Assembly (NCBI GenBank): GCA_022843625.1
Contig: JALHNH010000008.1
Location: 62,001 to 126,000, forward strand
Origin: Bryobacter sp.
GTDB lineage: Bacteria > Acidobacteriota > Terriglobia > Bryobacterales > Bryobacteraceae
DNA length: 64,000 bases
Reading direction: 5' to 3'
A model generated the notes under the pieces. That model worked only from the letters and a program-made list of their open reading frames with translations, did not search any database and was not told the DNA's origin. A program made the translations under genes and the position numbers. Shown here piece after piece: positions 53,701 through 61,526 of this stretch. Each line of letters starts with the position of its first letter. The stretch's first letter is position 1.

Positions 53701-54302
53701 CTTCCTCCTGCCGAGGTTTCATTGGAATCGATGCCATCGATTGTGTAATTCACAGCTCGATCGCGAGCGCCGTTGATGTGAACTCCACCGCCCGTATTCG
53801 CTCCACTCACGACACCGGGTTGCCGCAGCACCAGGTCCAGCGGATTGCGTCCGCGCGTCCCAACGATAGGCAATTCCTGAATCACCTTCTCAGTGAATAC
53901 ATTGCCAATGTTGCCTGAGGATGAAGTCTGCACCTGTTCATAGGCTCCAGACACTTCAATGCTCTCGGCAAGCGTTCCAACTTCCAGCCTGATGTTGACT
54001 GTTGTCGGCTGGCCAATATTGACTACGTTTGCCTTGGCGAGAAACTTCTTGAAACCGCTGGCTTCGACAGCGGCAGAGTAGCTGCCTACCTGCAGGGCTT
54101 CAAAAAAGAAGGCACCATTTTCACCGGTGGTTGTATTGAACGATTGGGCGGTCCCTTCATTGGTCAGTGTCACGGCTACGCCTGGCACAGGAGAGCCGGA
54201 GGCGTCCGTTACTGTACCGATGAGTCGTGATGTAGTGCCTTGACCGAAGAGGACAAAACTGGAGAGAGCGAGGGCAAGGAGAGCCCGAAAACAACTTTGC
54301 AT
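50697..54302 (-). CDS. Very large Oar-like TonB-dependent receptor
   Basis: A 1201-residue outer-membrane protein. The signal peptide is L-L-A-L-A-L-S-S-F-V-L-F-G-Q. Residues about 25-110 are a carboxypeptidase-regulatory-like domain (L-I-G-T-V-T-D-A-S-G-S-P-V-P-G-V-A-V-T-L). A plug follows (G-T-R-G-R-N-P-L-D-L near 148; N-Y-T-I-D-G-I-D-S-N-E near 190; S-T-I-K-S-G-like M-I-T-K-S-G-S-N near 235), and then a long barrel ending L-G-A-K-F-I-F. This Oar-type family is expanded in Acidobacteriota and probably imports or exports large ligands. It has its own terminator downstream, inside the next gene. Confidence 0.92.
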   Translation of the reverse strand: MQSCFRALLALALSSFVLFGQGTTSRLIGTVTDASGSPVPGVAVTLTNEGTAQSFNTTTGENGAFFFEALQVGSYSAAVEASGFKKFLAKANVVNIGQPTTVNIRLEVGTLAESIEVSGAYEQVQTSSSGNIGNVFTEKVIQELPIVGTRGRNPLDLVLRQPGVVSGANTGGGVHINGARDRAVNYTIDGIDSNETSAGGSNFSPTRTNPDGLAEFKVLTSNATAEFGRNSGAQVSMITKSGSNELHGTGFYFYRTPRFNANEWENNINALGKRQFVQNIYGGSIGGPIKKNKLFFFGNMQRLSARESAVANRTVYTQQARQGVFRYVRGGRNQPAGVPTASVDASGNVLAGLNIGTYNILSSDPDRLGADPRVKGLVDSTPLPNNFFGGDGLNTAFHTFTALQFEKQQDNVLKFDYILNDKNTIFARISWGYQNTLCDRVNGGQPFFPGGECPVNTNRDPQNYAFNWRTNPTSRITNEMVFGRNYFGFDFANPLQNSAEIDLTGAPVFIPQSFAVGNARKLNTWQFVDNFSYFAGAHSLKFGLNFRIATHNDVRGSIGGENITASTNFSRVTNSVNPALFGLPADIQQANDRPNLESSINYLLGRVGSIGRGFSSSPAGDRFVAAPYDYKALFNEYDFFMQDTWKVSRRLTVDLGLRLELKPTPGSDPSGRIRRPDQNLVLGAPPTSVAKWEIGKLYRSDRNNWAPSVGIAYDPFGKGKTAIRANYRIAYDRLNTFVLSSSVFQNLPGQVQGLRTEAFGQAGGRLRNLQNIAPPNVNPLTLAQPAAFGVQNITVVDPNFETPTTHMWSFGLQQQVARNTVIEVNYIGRRAHNLFGAYNANQVDITRNGFLNAYNVAAAGGESPLINQIFANDPRRGATQTGSAFMRSQYAADIRGNSVATIARDLSTRTVGGVPLAQAAGLGASFFIPYPQFGNGVNVIDSNDFSTYHGLQMQVDRRMAGGLTAQLSYTWAKSLDTRSFDPAFTVVGTGVGQSASSTPFDINNRRGNYAPSDFDRRHTIQSYWIYELPFGKGRRFAGNAGRVLNSIVGEWQLAGLMTISSGRPFTVYSGFNSFSNVVGATADCSKCDGAGTVTQRADGLKWYFSPEEVAAFTNPAAGSNGSSGRNRFYGPGSFNMDSSFLKRVAVTERFKMEIRADMTNLTNTPTFGFPTANVASTTFGRIRDTVISGSRKIQLGAKFIF

Positions 54303-54337
54303 ATGACCCTATTTTAACGAAGTTGCAACTTATTTTG

Positions 54338-55534
54338 CTAGCTCAAACTATCAGCAAGGCTGAAGATAGGCAGATACAAAGCGATCAGTACGAACGCCAC
54401 GAAAGTGCCCATAAAGATCATAATTACGGGTTCGATCAGGCTCAAGACTGCCGCAAGCTTGTTCTGCACATCTTCTTCGTAGAATTCCGCAACGCTCCCT
54501 AGCATCGTCGGCAAAGCACCTGTCGACTCGCCCACTTCCATCATGTCCACTGCCAGATCTGGAAAGATCCCGGTCTGTTTCAGCGAAGTTGAAAGCGGCT
54601 GGCCTTCTCTCACAAGCTGACTTGCGGTCGCCAGAGCCTTGCGGATCAGGACGCTCGAAACCGACTCGCCCGCTGTATGAATTGCCTGCAACAACGGGAT
54701 GCCACCCACCAGCAAGGTGCTCAACACACGAGCCAACTGCGCCACCTGAAACTTGGTCCAGATCTCGCCAAACATTGGGAAGCCCATCTTGAGCTGATCG
54801 AGCTTCTCCTGCGCCGCTGTGGTTTTGGACCAAAAATAAATAGCCGTGCCGCCTGCCGCAATCGCGAAGGAAGCAATCAAGAGATAGGAACTGGCAGACG
54901 TACTGATTGCGACCAGAATTTTAGTAGGTGTCGGCAACTCGGCATTGAGCGTGCTGTAAAGTTCGGAGAACTTCGGCACAACGAAGGTAATCAGGAAGAC
55001 GATCAATGCCAGGACCAGCGAGAAGAGCAGGGCAGGGTAGATCAGCGAAGTTAACAGCTTCTTCTTTACACTCAGCGCGAGTTTTTGATAGGTGATGTAG
55101 CGCTCCATCACCTCAGCTAAACTGCCGGCTCGTTCGCCGGCCATGATCGTGGTGATGTACATCGGCGGAAAGAGGTTCTGACTTTGAAAGGCAGTAGATA
55201 ACAGCGTGCCGGTTCTGACTTCATCGCGTACAGCAGTCATCGGGCCGCGTAGCTTGTCGTCGGTCAAGCGCTCAGCCAACAAATCGAGTGCCTTCAGGAT
55301 CGGTAGACCCGCTTTGATCAACGTGACAAACTGCTGATTGAGGATCAGGAATTTCTCCATATCCACTTTGCGCCCGCGCGGGCCGCTGCCCGCCGCACCC
55401 TTGGCCGACACAGAGTAGACCAGAAAGCCATCCCGCGAATAGCGTTCGCGCAACTCTGCTTCATTGCGCGCTACAGCAGAAACCTGGTGTACCTGTCCGC
55501 GTGCATCGGCGTACTTTAAAACGAATTCAGCCAT
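54338..55534 (-). CDS. Type II secretion / type IV pilus inner-membrane protein (PilC/GspF)
   Basis: A 398-residue polytopic protein with two T2SSF domains. The N-terminal 60 residues are a short cytoplasmic domain. The first T2SSF repeat (about 65-190) contains F-V-T-L-I-K-A-G-L-P-I-L-K-A-L and A-G-E-R-A-G-S-L-A-E-V. The second (about 270-395) contains L-A-R-V-L-S-T-L-L-V-G-G-I-P-L and V-G-E-S-T-G-A-L-P. Three membrane helices match family topology. It recruits the assembly ATPase and pilin or pseudopilin subunits. No pilB, pilT or pilin gene is nearby, so it is an isolated piece of the machinery. Confidence 0.93.
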   Translation of the reverse strand: MAEFVLKYADARGQVHQVSAVARNEAELRERYSRDGFLVYSVSAKGAAGSGPRGRKVDMEKFLILNQQFVTLIKAGLPILKALDLLAERLTDDKLRGPMTAVRDEVRTGTLLSTAFQSQNLFPPMYITTIMAGERAGSLAEVMERYITYQKLALSVKKKLLTSLIYPALLFSLVLALIVFLITFVVPKFSELYSTLNAELPTPTKILVAISTSASSYLLIASFAIAAGGTAIYFWSKTTAAQEKLDQLKMGFPMFGEIWTKFQVAQLARVLSTLLVGGIPLLQAIHTAGESVSSVLIRKALATASQLVREGQPLSTSLKQTGIFPDLAVDMMEVGESTGALPTMLGSVAEFYEEDVQNKLAAVLSLIEPVIMIFMGTFVAFVLIALYLPIFSLADSLS

Positions 55535-55583
55535 CGCTACTCAGTATGACGACTTCGAGTCGAAATCTGTGCAGTAGGATCTT

Positions 55584-56426
55584 TTATGCTAAAGCTGCAT
55601 GTCGCAGGACAGACTCGCTACTTTGTTTCATGCTCAGGTGGAGCAATACGGGCTGGTCGTCGCCACAAGCGCACACCCTGTGGTCGACTCTGGCGCTAAA
55701 TCCCGTGGCAACCCGCAGAATTGGGGTTCTCAAGCCAAACCAACTGGTAAGCACAAGCTCCCCGTCGATTTCTTCAAGTTCTGCCCTGTTTGATCGAAAA
55801 TGTAGCCCTTGATGTACACCACATTCCCAGGCGAGCAATTCTCCGTCGAGTCCCAACCATTGCTCAAATACAGGCACCCCCAGGCATCGCCAGAGCATGT
55901 CGCGCTCTCCGGCGTAGAGCAACCCTTCTTCGAGGCCTTGAAGCACAATTACGGCTTCGCACAAATTTGGAAGTGCCAGCGCCCGCGCTTCCACTAATGC
56001 GCAGATTCTGCGTAAAGCACCCGGGGTGGCGGCAAGCATCCTGGTAGCGCTATGATGCAGGCGGTAGAGTGCACTTTCATCGAGATTGCTGCACCCTTTG
56101 GGCAGCCGCAACTTCTTGCCCACAACAACGCAGGCGCTACTTTCAAAAGGCAATCGAAGCATTCCAAGCGCCTTATCCGCCTTCGGGTTCAAGAACCGGC
56201 TTTTGTGATCGAGCAACGTACGCGCAGGAAGCACCGGCAGGTCTTTCAGGCTCTGTGCCGACAAAAGGGATTCAGCATGTTCACGCCTGGTGAAGTAAGG
56301 AGTTGCCAGTGCAGCATTCACAAGACGTCGAAATTTCTCCTCCGGGCTCAGTTCCACAGCGGGGCTGACCGTTTCGATCTGGCGAATCCACCAGGGGTTT
56401 CCCCGAACGCGCAAAACCACATTCAT
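55584..56426 (-). CDS. Short PaaK/ANL-like adenylation protein
   Basis: A 280-residue protein. The C-terminal half reads L-G-L-D-G-E-L-L-A-W-E-C-G-V-H-Q-G-L-H-F near residue 193, E-I-D-G-E-L-V-L-T-S-W-F-G-L-R-T-P-I-L-R-V-A-T-G near 219 and R-V-C-A-C-G near 250. This is the pattern of phenylacetate-CoA ligase/CapK-type enzymes (E-C-x-x-G, G-E-L-V-x-T, R-Y-x-T-G-D, C-x-C-G). It is about 150 residues shorter than PaaK; the glycine/serine-rich ATP phosphate loop is not visible, and the aspartate after T-G is replaced (T-G-F). It may be catalytically impaired. Neighbours do not suggest a substrate. Confidence 0.6.
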   Translation of the reverse strand: MNVVLRVRGNPWWIRQIETVSPAVELSPEEKFRRLVNAALATPYFTRREHAESLLSAQSLKDLPVLPARTLLDHKSRFLNPKADKALGMLRLPFESSACVVVGKKLRLPKGCSNLDESALYRLHHSATRMLAATPGALRRICALVEARALALPNLCEAVIVLQGLEEGLLYAGERDMLWRCLGVPVFEQWLGLDGELLAWECGVHQGLHFRSNRAELEEIDGELVLTSWFGLRTPILRVATGFSARVDHRVCACGDDQPVLLHLSMKQSSESVLRHAALA

Positions 56427-56477
56427 GCATAGGACTAGTGCTGCCAGTACCTGGAAATTCTCTGAAATAATCAGACG

Positions 56478-57170
56478 CTAGGAGATCTGAGGGCTTTCGG
56501 CACTGCCGGCGAAGCTCTGCGGCCGGGTTAGCCCAGTTGCCAGCGCCAACTGCGTCAGCCCTGCGACGTTGTTTACGTTTAACTTCTTCATCATTGCCTT
56601 ACGATAAGAACGTATCGTCTGCACACTCAAATCGAGCATCACAGCGATCTCTTTACTCGTCTTGCCTTCGGCCACCAGCCGCAATACCTGAATCTCGCGA
56701 GGGGAAAGATCTGCCAGCGGCAAAGCCTGCGTGCTCTCGTCCACAGTCCCTTTCTGAATTCGCTCCAGGAGCCGGTCTGAAACTTTAGGGCTGAGATAGG
56801 TTCCCCCTTGCGACACCATCCGCAAGGCCTGAATCAGGTCTCCATCAGAAGCACGCTTCAACACAAAGCCCCGCGCGCCTGCCTTGACTGCACTCACCAC
56901 AGAGTGCTCGTCGTCGTACATCGACAACATCATTACCTTGGTTTCCGGGTTGTGGCGAAGCATCTCGATGGTGGCCTCAATGCCGCTCATTCCCTGAAGG
57001 TTGATATCCATCATGACTACATCCGGTTTCAACTTACGCACGATCTGCACTGCATCCACACCAGAATCTGTCTCGCCCACAACCTCAAGATCCACGGCAG
57101 GCTTCAGGATCGCTTTGATCCCATCCCGCATGATTTTGTGGTCGTCAACGATGAGCACCCGAATTGGCAT
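56478..57170 (-). CDS. LuxR/NarL-type response regulator
   Basis: From the ATG at 57170 the protein has 230 residues. The receiver domain has acidic residues in I-V-D-D-H near residue 7, the phosphoacceptor Asp in V-V-M-M-D-I-N near 54 and the lysine in V-L-K-R-A near 104. A linker leads to a GerE helix-turn-helix (L-S-P-R-E-I-Q-V-L-R-L-V-A-E-G-K-T-S-K-E-I-A near 150-175). It binds DNA after phosphorylation. The kinase-like gene upstream overlaps by 26 bases and is its natural partner, but it looks unable to bind ATP. Confidence 0.93.
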   Translation of the reverse strand: MPIRVLIVDDHKIMRDGIKAILKPAVDLEVVGETDSGVDAVQIVRKLKPDVVMMDINLQGMSGIEATIEMLRHNPETKVMMLSMYDDEHSVVSAVKAGARGFVLKRASDGDLIQALRMVSQGGTYLSPKVSDRLLERIQKGTVDESTQALPLADLSPREIQVLRLVAEGKTSKEIAVMLDLSVQTIRSYRKAMMKKLNVNNVAGLTQLALATGLTRPQSFAGSAESPQIS

Positions 57171-57675
57171 AATAGATCTTGATTGTAGTCGCTTGCGGCC
57201 CGCTTTGGAGCGAAACTCCACCGGCAATAGCAAGCGACTGCACATATTCCGAGATTTCCCCTACCCCATCCAGCCTTACGCCCTCGGCATTGACAACGGC
57301 TTTGGCTGGTGCCAGAGCCTCTACAATTCGAAAAGCTGCCTGCGCCGCCTCGACAGGCCACCTGGGTGCAACATCACCCTCAAGACGAAACTTCTGATTC
57401 ATTCTGGCCAGTTGCGACAAGCCTGCAACCAAACCACGCTTGGCAACCACGGCTCCGCCCAGACTCGCCTGCGCATCGCGAAATCGCTCCAGCAGATCAT
57501 CGAGCGTCGCGGTTAGAGTCTCAAGCGCGTCAGGAGCAACACCTTCAAGCGCAGAGAGCTGCAGGGCAATCGAGGTCAACACCTGCCCCGCATCATCATG
57601 CAGCAATTGCGCAAAGCGCTGCGTCAGTTCTTCATGCCGACGCAGCAACTCCGCAAATGCTACAGGCTCGCGCAT
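57145..57675 (-). CDS. Degenerate NarX/DesK-type histidine kinase
   Basis: A 176-residue protein without membrane helices. Residues about 17-50 carry F-A-Q-L-L-H-D-D-A-G-Q-V-L-T-S-I, the HisKA_3 dimerisation helix with its phosphoacceptor histidine (H-D-x-x-G-Q). The remaining 100 residues keep only traces of a HATPase fold (A-A-F-R-I-V-E-A-L-A near 115 where active kinases have Y-R-I-x-Q-E-A-L-x-N). The Asn box, D-x-G-x-G and G-x-G-L boxes cannot be found. It probably cannot bind ATP. Its start abuts the transketolase C-subunit stop, so it is part of a longer transcript. Confidence 0.75.
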   Translation of the reverse strand: MREPVAFAELLRRHEELTQRFAQLLHDDAGQVLTSIALQLSALEGVAPDALETLTATLDDLLERFRDAQASLGGAVVAKRGLVAGLSQLARMNQKFRLEGDVAPRWPVEAAQAAFRIVEALAPAKAVVNAEGVRLDGVGEISEYVQSLAIAGGVSLQSGPQATTIKIYYANSGAHR

Positions 57676-58641
57676 TTACTTCTTGCGCGCGAGAACCTTG
57701 TGTACAGCCGTCACGATATCTTTCGCGAGCAAGCCGTACTTTTCTACCACTGCCTCCGGCGTACCGCTCTCGGCATAAGTGTTGTCGACACCAACGAATT
57801 CCATCACACAGGGTGTGGTCTCCGTCGTAACCTGAGCCACACGGGAACCGATGCCGGTGTCCTTCAGGTGCTCTTCGGCCACCACGATGGCTCGGCATTC
57901 CTTAGAGGCGCGCTCGATCGCGGCGCGGTCAATCGGCTTGATGCTGTAGAGGTCGATCACGCGAGCGGAAATTCCAGCGGCATCCAGCGTCTCGGCGGCA
58001 CGCAGAGCTTCTGCCACCAGCAGGCCGTTGGCGAAGATCGCAACGTCCGTGCCAGCCAACAATTCGGTGCTGCCGCCGATGTGGAACTCCGCACCAGGCT
58101 CATACACGTGAGCTGCTTTCGAGCGTCCAGCACGCACAAATACGGGGCCGACGTGTTCTGCAGTCATATGAATTGCAGCCGTCATCGAGACTTCGTCGCA
58201 GGGTGCAAGCACGGTGAAGCCGGGCAGGTTGCACGCAAGGCTCAAGTCTTCGATCGACATCTGCGAAGGGCCGTCTTCACCGATCGAGATGCCGCTGTGT
58301 GTGCCAACTACTTTGAGGTTTACGTTCGGATAAGCAGCCGTTACGCGCAATTGTTCAAAGCCCTTGTTGATCACAAATGCCGAGAAGCTCGACACAAAAG
58401 GAATCTTGCCGCCTGCTGCCAGGCCAGAGCCTACCGCCACCATGTTGCTTTCGGCGATTCCACATTGGATGAAGCGCTCGGGAAATTCCTTGGCAAAAAA
58501 ATGGGTGTTGGTCGACTTCGACAAGTCTGCATCGCAAACCACAACGTCCGGGTTCTTCCTGCCTACATCGGCCAGCGCCTTGCCAAACGCCTCACGCGTG
58601 GCGGGGCCCATCTTCAGTTCGTATTTCTTGGACAAAGCCAT
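57676..58641 (-). CDS. Transketolase, C-terminal subunit
   Basis: A 321-residue protein with the pyrimidine-binding domain (residues about 10-175) and the C-terminal transketolase fold (about 185-310). R-F-I-Q-C-G-I-A-E-S-N-M near 55 contains the catalytic glutamate that activates thiamine diphosphate. G-E-D-G-P-S-Q-M near 118 and the V-V-A-E-E-H-L segment near 245 are family features. With the N-terminal subunit upstream it forms the split transketolase of the pentose phosphate pathway. Its ATG overlaps the TAA of that gene by one base. Confidence 0.92.
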   Translation of the reverse strand: MALSKKYELKMGPATREAFGKALADVGRKNPDVVVCDADLSKSTNTHFFAKEFPERFIQCGIAESNMVAVGSGLAAGGKIPFVSSFSAFVINKGFEQLRVTAAYPNVNLKVVGTHSGISIGEDGPSQMSIEDLSLACNLPGFTVLAPCDEVSMTAAIHMTAEHVGPVFVRAGRSKAAHVYEPGAEFHIGGSTELLAGTDVAIFANGLLVAEALRAAETLDAAGISARVIDLYSIKPIDRAAIERASKECRAIVVAEEHLKDTGIGSRVAQVTTETTPCVMEFVGVDNTYAESGTPEAVVEKYGLLAKDIVTAVHKVLARKK

Positions 58642-59462
58642 TAGACAAGCTCCTTCAGCGCGAGTTCACATTCATCCTTCGAAGGTGCCGATCCATGCCA
58701 CTTCGGATTGTTCTCCATAAACGAAACGCCCTTGCCCTTGATCGTGTTTGCCAGGATCACGGTTGGCTTGCCCTTTACCGTCTCGGCTTCATGGAAAGCC
58801 TTCTGTACGGCTTCGATGTCATGACCATCGATGTTGATCACGTGCCAGCCAAAGCTTGCCCACTTCTCAACCAGCGGGTCGAGCGGCATGATGTCTTTTA
58901 CAAAGCCATCGAGCTGAATCTTGTTCCAGTCCACGATTGCAACAACATTGTCGATCTTGTGGAATGCGCCAAACATAGCTGCTTCCCAGATCTGGCCTTC
59001 CTGGATTTCGCCATCGCCCAGCACCACAAAGGTGCGTGAAGGGCAGCCATTGAAGCGTGCCGCCAGCGCCATGCCGAGCGCAACGCTCAGGCCTTCGCCC
59101 AGCGAGCCGGTGGAAGCTTCCAGCGCCGGAATAAACCGCACGTCAGGGTGCCCCTGGTAAATCGATCCCAGTTGGCGGAACGTATTCAGCTTGTCAACCG
59201 GTGTGTATCCGCATTCGGCCATCACCGAGTAGAGCACCGGGCAGGCATGGCCCTTGCCCAGAATGAAGCGATCACGATCGGCCCACGTCGGGTTTGCCGG
59301 GTCATGCTTCATAATGTCGAAGAAAAGAGTTACTACTAGTTCTGTTGCGGAAAGGCTCCCGCCGGGGTGTCCGCTCTTGGCCGCTGTGATCATCTCGAGA
59401 ATGTGCCTCCGCACAGTCTTCGAGATAGCCGCCAGCTCAGCGGGATTGCTCGTTTTTGTCAT
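58641..59462 (-). CDS. Transketolase, N-terminal subunit
   Basis: A 273-residue ThDP-binding subunit. It opens with the helical leader I-S-K-T-V-R-R-H-I-L-E-M-I and S-G-H-P-G-G-S-L-S-A-T-E near residue 31. G-K-G-H-A-C-P-V-L-Y near 72, E-A-S-T-G-S-L-G-E-G-L-S-V-A near 113 and the metal/ThDP motif G-D-G-E-I-Q-E-G-Q near 150 all fit. The family N-N is V-D-W-N-K here. It pairs with the overlapping C-terminal subunit gene. The RsbU-like gene upstream ends 15 bases before this ATG, so a common transcript is likely. Confidence 0.93.
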   Translation of the reverse strand: MTKTSNPAELAAISKTVRRHILEMITAAKSGHPGGSLSATELVVTLFFDIMKHDPANPTWADRDRFILGKGHACPVLYSVMAECGYTPVDKLNTFRQLGSIYQGHPDVRFIPALEASTGSLGEGLSVALGMALAARFNGCPSRTFVVLGDGEIQEGQIWEAAMFGAFHKIDNVVAIVDWNKIQLDGFVKDIMPLDPLVEKWASFGWHVINIDGHDIEAVQKAFHEAETVKGKPTVILANTIKGKGVSFMENNPKWHGSAPSKDECELALKELV

Positions 59463-59477
59463 GTACTTCTTTTGATT

Positions 59478-60599
59478 TTAGCGAAGGCTGGCCATGAATA
59501 GGGTGCAGTCGTCGAATAGAGACACTCCAGAGTGCTTTTGAATTTCGGCTTCTATCTCCGGGAGTGCCTCATGAGGTGACAAATGCGCAGTATTTCGGAA
59601 CAATTCCAGCAATCGGTCTTCCCCAAACTCCTCGCCCGTTGCGCTCTGTGCCTCCACCGCCCCGTCGGAATAAACCAGCAGCCTGTCCCCTTCATCCATT
59701 TTGACCTTGCCTGTCTCGGCAGACCAAAACGGAAATGCACCCAAAACCAGGGCGCTCGATTCCAGCATCTCTACTTCGCCATTACTCTTGCGGAGTAATG
59801 CTGGCGGGTGACCGCAGTTGACATAACTCAATTCCTGAGTCGCCTCATCGAGGTCGGCGTAAAAGGCAGTTGCGAAGCTCTCGGGTGAAGTGGATTCATG
59901 AAATTGCGCATTCACGGCGCGCAACACGGGCTCAGGCGTAGCCTCATCGCGATAGGCATGGCTGCGAAAGAGCGCTTGCAAATTTGCCATCAGCATTGCC
60001 GCCGGCACACCCTTGCCACTCACATCAGCCACAACAAAGCCAAAGTGCCCCGGACGCTTTTCAAAGAAATCGTAATAATCCCCGGAAACCTCGCGCGCCG
60101 GAAGAAAGCGGCAGGCATAACGCAAAGCGCTATCGCCGCCCTTGCTCTGCGGCAACAAGCTTTGCTGTACCCGTCGCGCCCCAGCCATTTCCCGGTCTTC
60201 TATCTGCACCGCCGCTGTCCACTTGGCTACGATCTGCAGCAACCTCTCGTTGCTCCAGGGCTTCTCTACAAAGTCGCTCGCCCCGCGCTGCATCGCCTGC
60301 ACTGCGAGACTTACATCCCCCCAGGCCGTCATTGCGATCAATGCCGCCGGAACCCTCTGTTCGCGCAGCGCAGCAATCAGATCCAGACCCTCTTCTCCGC
60401 TGGTTGTGTCGCGCGTGTAATTCATATCGAGAAGGATGACGCTGGCTTGTTTCTGTACCGCTACTTCAATCAACGCCGCTGGCCCATCAAAGCATTCCAC
60501 GACGTAGCCATTGGATTTCAGCAGCAGCCGCAGTGCCTCACGAACCTCCATTTGGTCGTCACACACGAAAATTCTTACCTGATTTTGCCCTACGATCAT
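59478..60599 (-). CDS. Response regulator with PP2C (RsbU/SpoIIE) phosphatase output
   Basis: A 373-residue protein. The receiver domain (residues 8-125) shows C-D-D near 13, the phosphoacceptor in I-L-L-D-M-N near 57 and K-P-W near 117. A short coiled linker leads to a SpoIIE/RsbU phosphatase (about 145-370) with R-R-V-Q-Q-S-L-L-P near 145, E-V-S-G-D-Y-Y-D near 170, V-V-A-D-V-S-G-K-G near 190, Y-S-D-G near 320 and F-D-D-C-T near 364: metal-binding aspartates intact. It would dephosphorylate an anti-anti-sigma factor in the partner-switching stress pathway. No sigma, anti-sigma or antagonist gene is adjacent. Confidence 0.93.
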   Translation of the reverse strand: MIVGQNQVRIFVCDDQMEVREALRLLLKSNGYVVECFDGPAALIEVAVQKQASVILLDMNYTRDTTSGEEGLDLIAALREQRVPAALIAMTAWGDVSLAVQAMQRGASDFVEKPWSNERLLQIVAKWTAAVQIEDREMAGARRVQQSLLPQSKGGDSALRYACRFLPAREVSGDYYDFFEKRPGHFGFVVADVSGKGVPAAMLMANLQALFRSHAYRDEATPEPVLRAVNAQFHESTSPESFATAFYADLDEATQELSYVNCGHPPALLRKSNGEVEMLESSALVLGAFPFWSAETGKVKMDEGDRLLVYSDGAVEAQSATGEEFGEDRLLELFRNTAHLSPHEALPEIEAEIQKHSGVSLFDDCTLFMASLR

Positions 60600-60844
60600 T
60601 CTCAGTTCTTTGCTCTTCTCTAATACGTATGCAAGTGGCCTGCCGTACCAGAATTCTTTTGTTTCTGATGAATCGACTCAATACTCAGGTCCGGTTTGTC
60701 CGTTACTGGGACGAAGCCCCCCATCTGCGGACAGTATTTCACCAACCCAAAATCTAAGGCTCTTCAACTAAGGATAGTCCTCTGTGGAACTGCTAAGGCA
60801 TCGCCCTAATTGTTTCTTATTCCTTTTTGCCGCACAGTCAGACC

Positions 60845-61453
60845 ATGCAGAAACGAAGTCTACTTCTCCTTATGGCCCTGACGGCAGTGCTCCCGTCCAG
60901 TGCCGCAACCTTTACAGCTGGAACCTGGTACAACATCCTCACATCTGCCGGTGTGGATGCCACTCCTGGAGTTTCAGGAGGCAGTGGTGTTAACGCCTAT
61001 CTCAGCCCGGGCGCATTGCCCTGGTCTTTTAGCCTTCTCGCGGCCGGTACTCTCGATGTCGTCGACGCAGAGAATCCCGGTGATACCTATCGTGTCGAAA
61101 CGATTGGTGCCGGCAATGTCAGAACTGTGCTCGGTGTGACTATTCAATCCGTTCCCTTCAACCCCAATGTCAGTTGCGGATTCAATCCTCAGGAATGCTT
61201 CGATACTCCTCTCCAGGGTGGAATCCCTGTCTACTCCAAACGAACCTTCGATCTCGCCGCCGGTACAGCTTACAGCCTTCAATTTATTGCCATCGATAGC
61301 CCCAGCTTTAGCTCGAACGCATTTTTCAGAATTAACGGAGCGATCGATACCGAGATGCCCGGAGAACCCGGTCCAATCCCAGAGCCAACCACCTATGCGT
61401 TGACCGGCACAGCATTTGCCGCCCTCGCCTGGCTCAAAGCACGCAAGCGCTAG
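60845..61453 (+). CDS. PEP-CTERM sorted surface protein
   Basis: The ATG at 60845 starts a 202-residue protein with a signal peptide (L-L-L-L-M-A-L-T-A-V-L-P-S-S-A-A). The mature region is Ser/Gly-rich. The C-terminus has the sorting signal P-E-P-T-T-Y, a hydrophobic helix and K-A-R-K-R. It is a substrate of exosortase, encoded elsewhere. In the 245 bases upstream, TGG (60785-60787) and GC (60798-60799) have the spacing of a sigma-54 promoter (GG-N10-GC), though the rest of the match is poor. Confidence 0.85.
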   Translation: MQKRSLLLLMALTAVLPSSAATFTAGTWYNILTSAGVDATPGVSGGSGVNAYLSPGALPWSFSLLAAGTLDVVDAENPGDTYRVETIGAGNVRTVLGVTIQSVPFNPNVSCGFNPQECFDTPLQGGIPVYSKRTFDLAAGTAYSLQFIAIDSPSFSSNAFFRINGAIDTEMPGEPGPIPEPTTYALTGTAFAALAWLKARKR

Positions 61454-61482
61454 CTCTCCTCCGTTCAGCGCTCTTGCAAATA

Positions 61483-61511
61483 CGCGGCACAGCCAACCAG
61501 GCTGTGCCGCG
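61483..61511. terminator. Strong hairpin between the PEP-CTERM and moaD-moaE genes
   Basis: Arms CGCGGCACAGCC (61483-61494) and GGCTGTGCCGCG (61500-61511), 12 perfect pairs with a 5-base loop. The following bases (TTACGCTT) give only a weak T-run. It lies 29 bases after the PEP-CTERM stop and 15 before the next ATG, so it likely ends the first transcript. Confidence 0.65.
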
Positions 61512-61526
61512 TTACGCTTACTAGAG

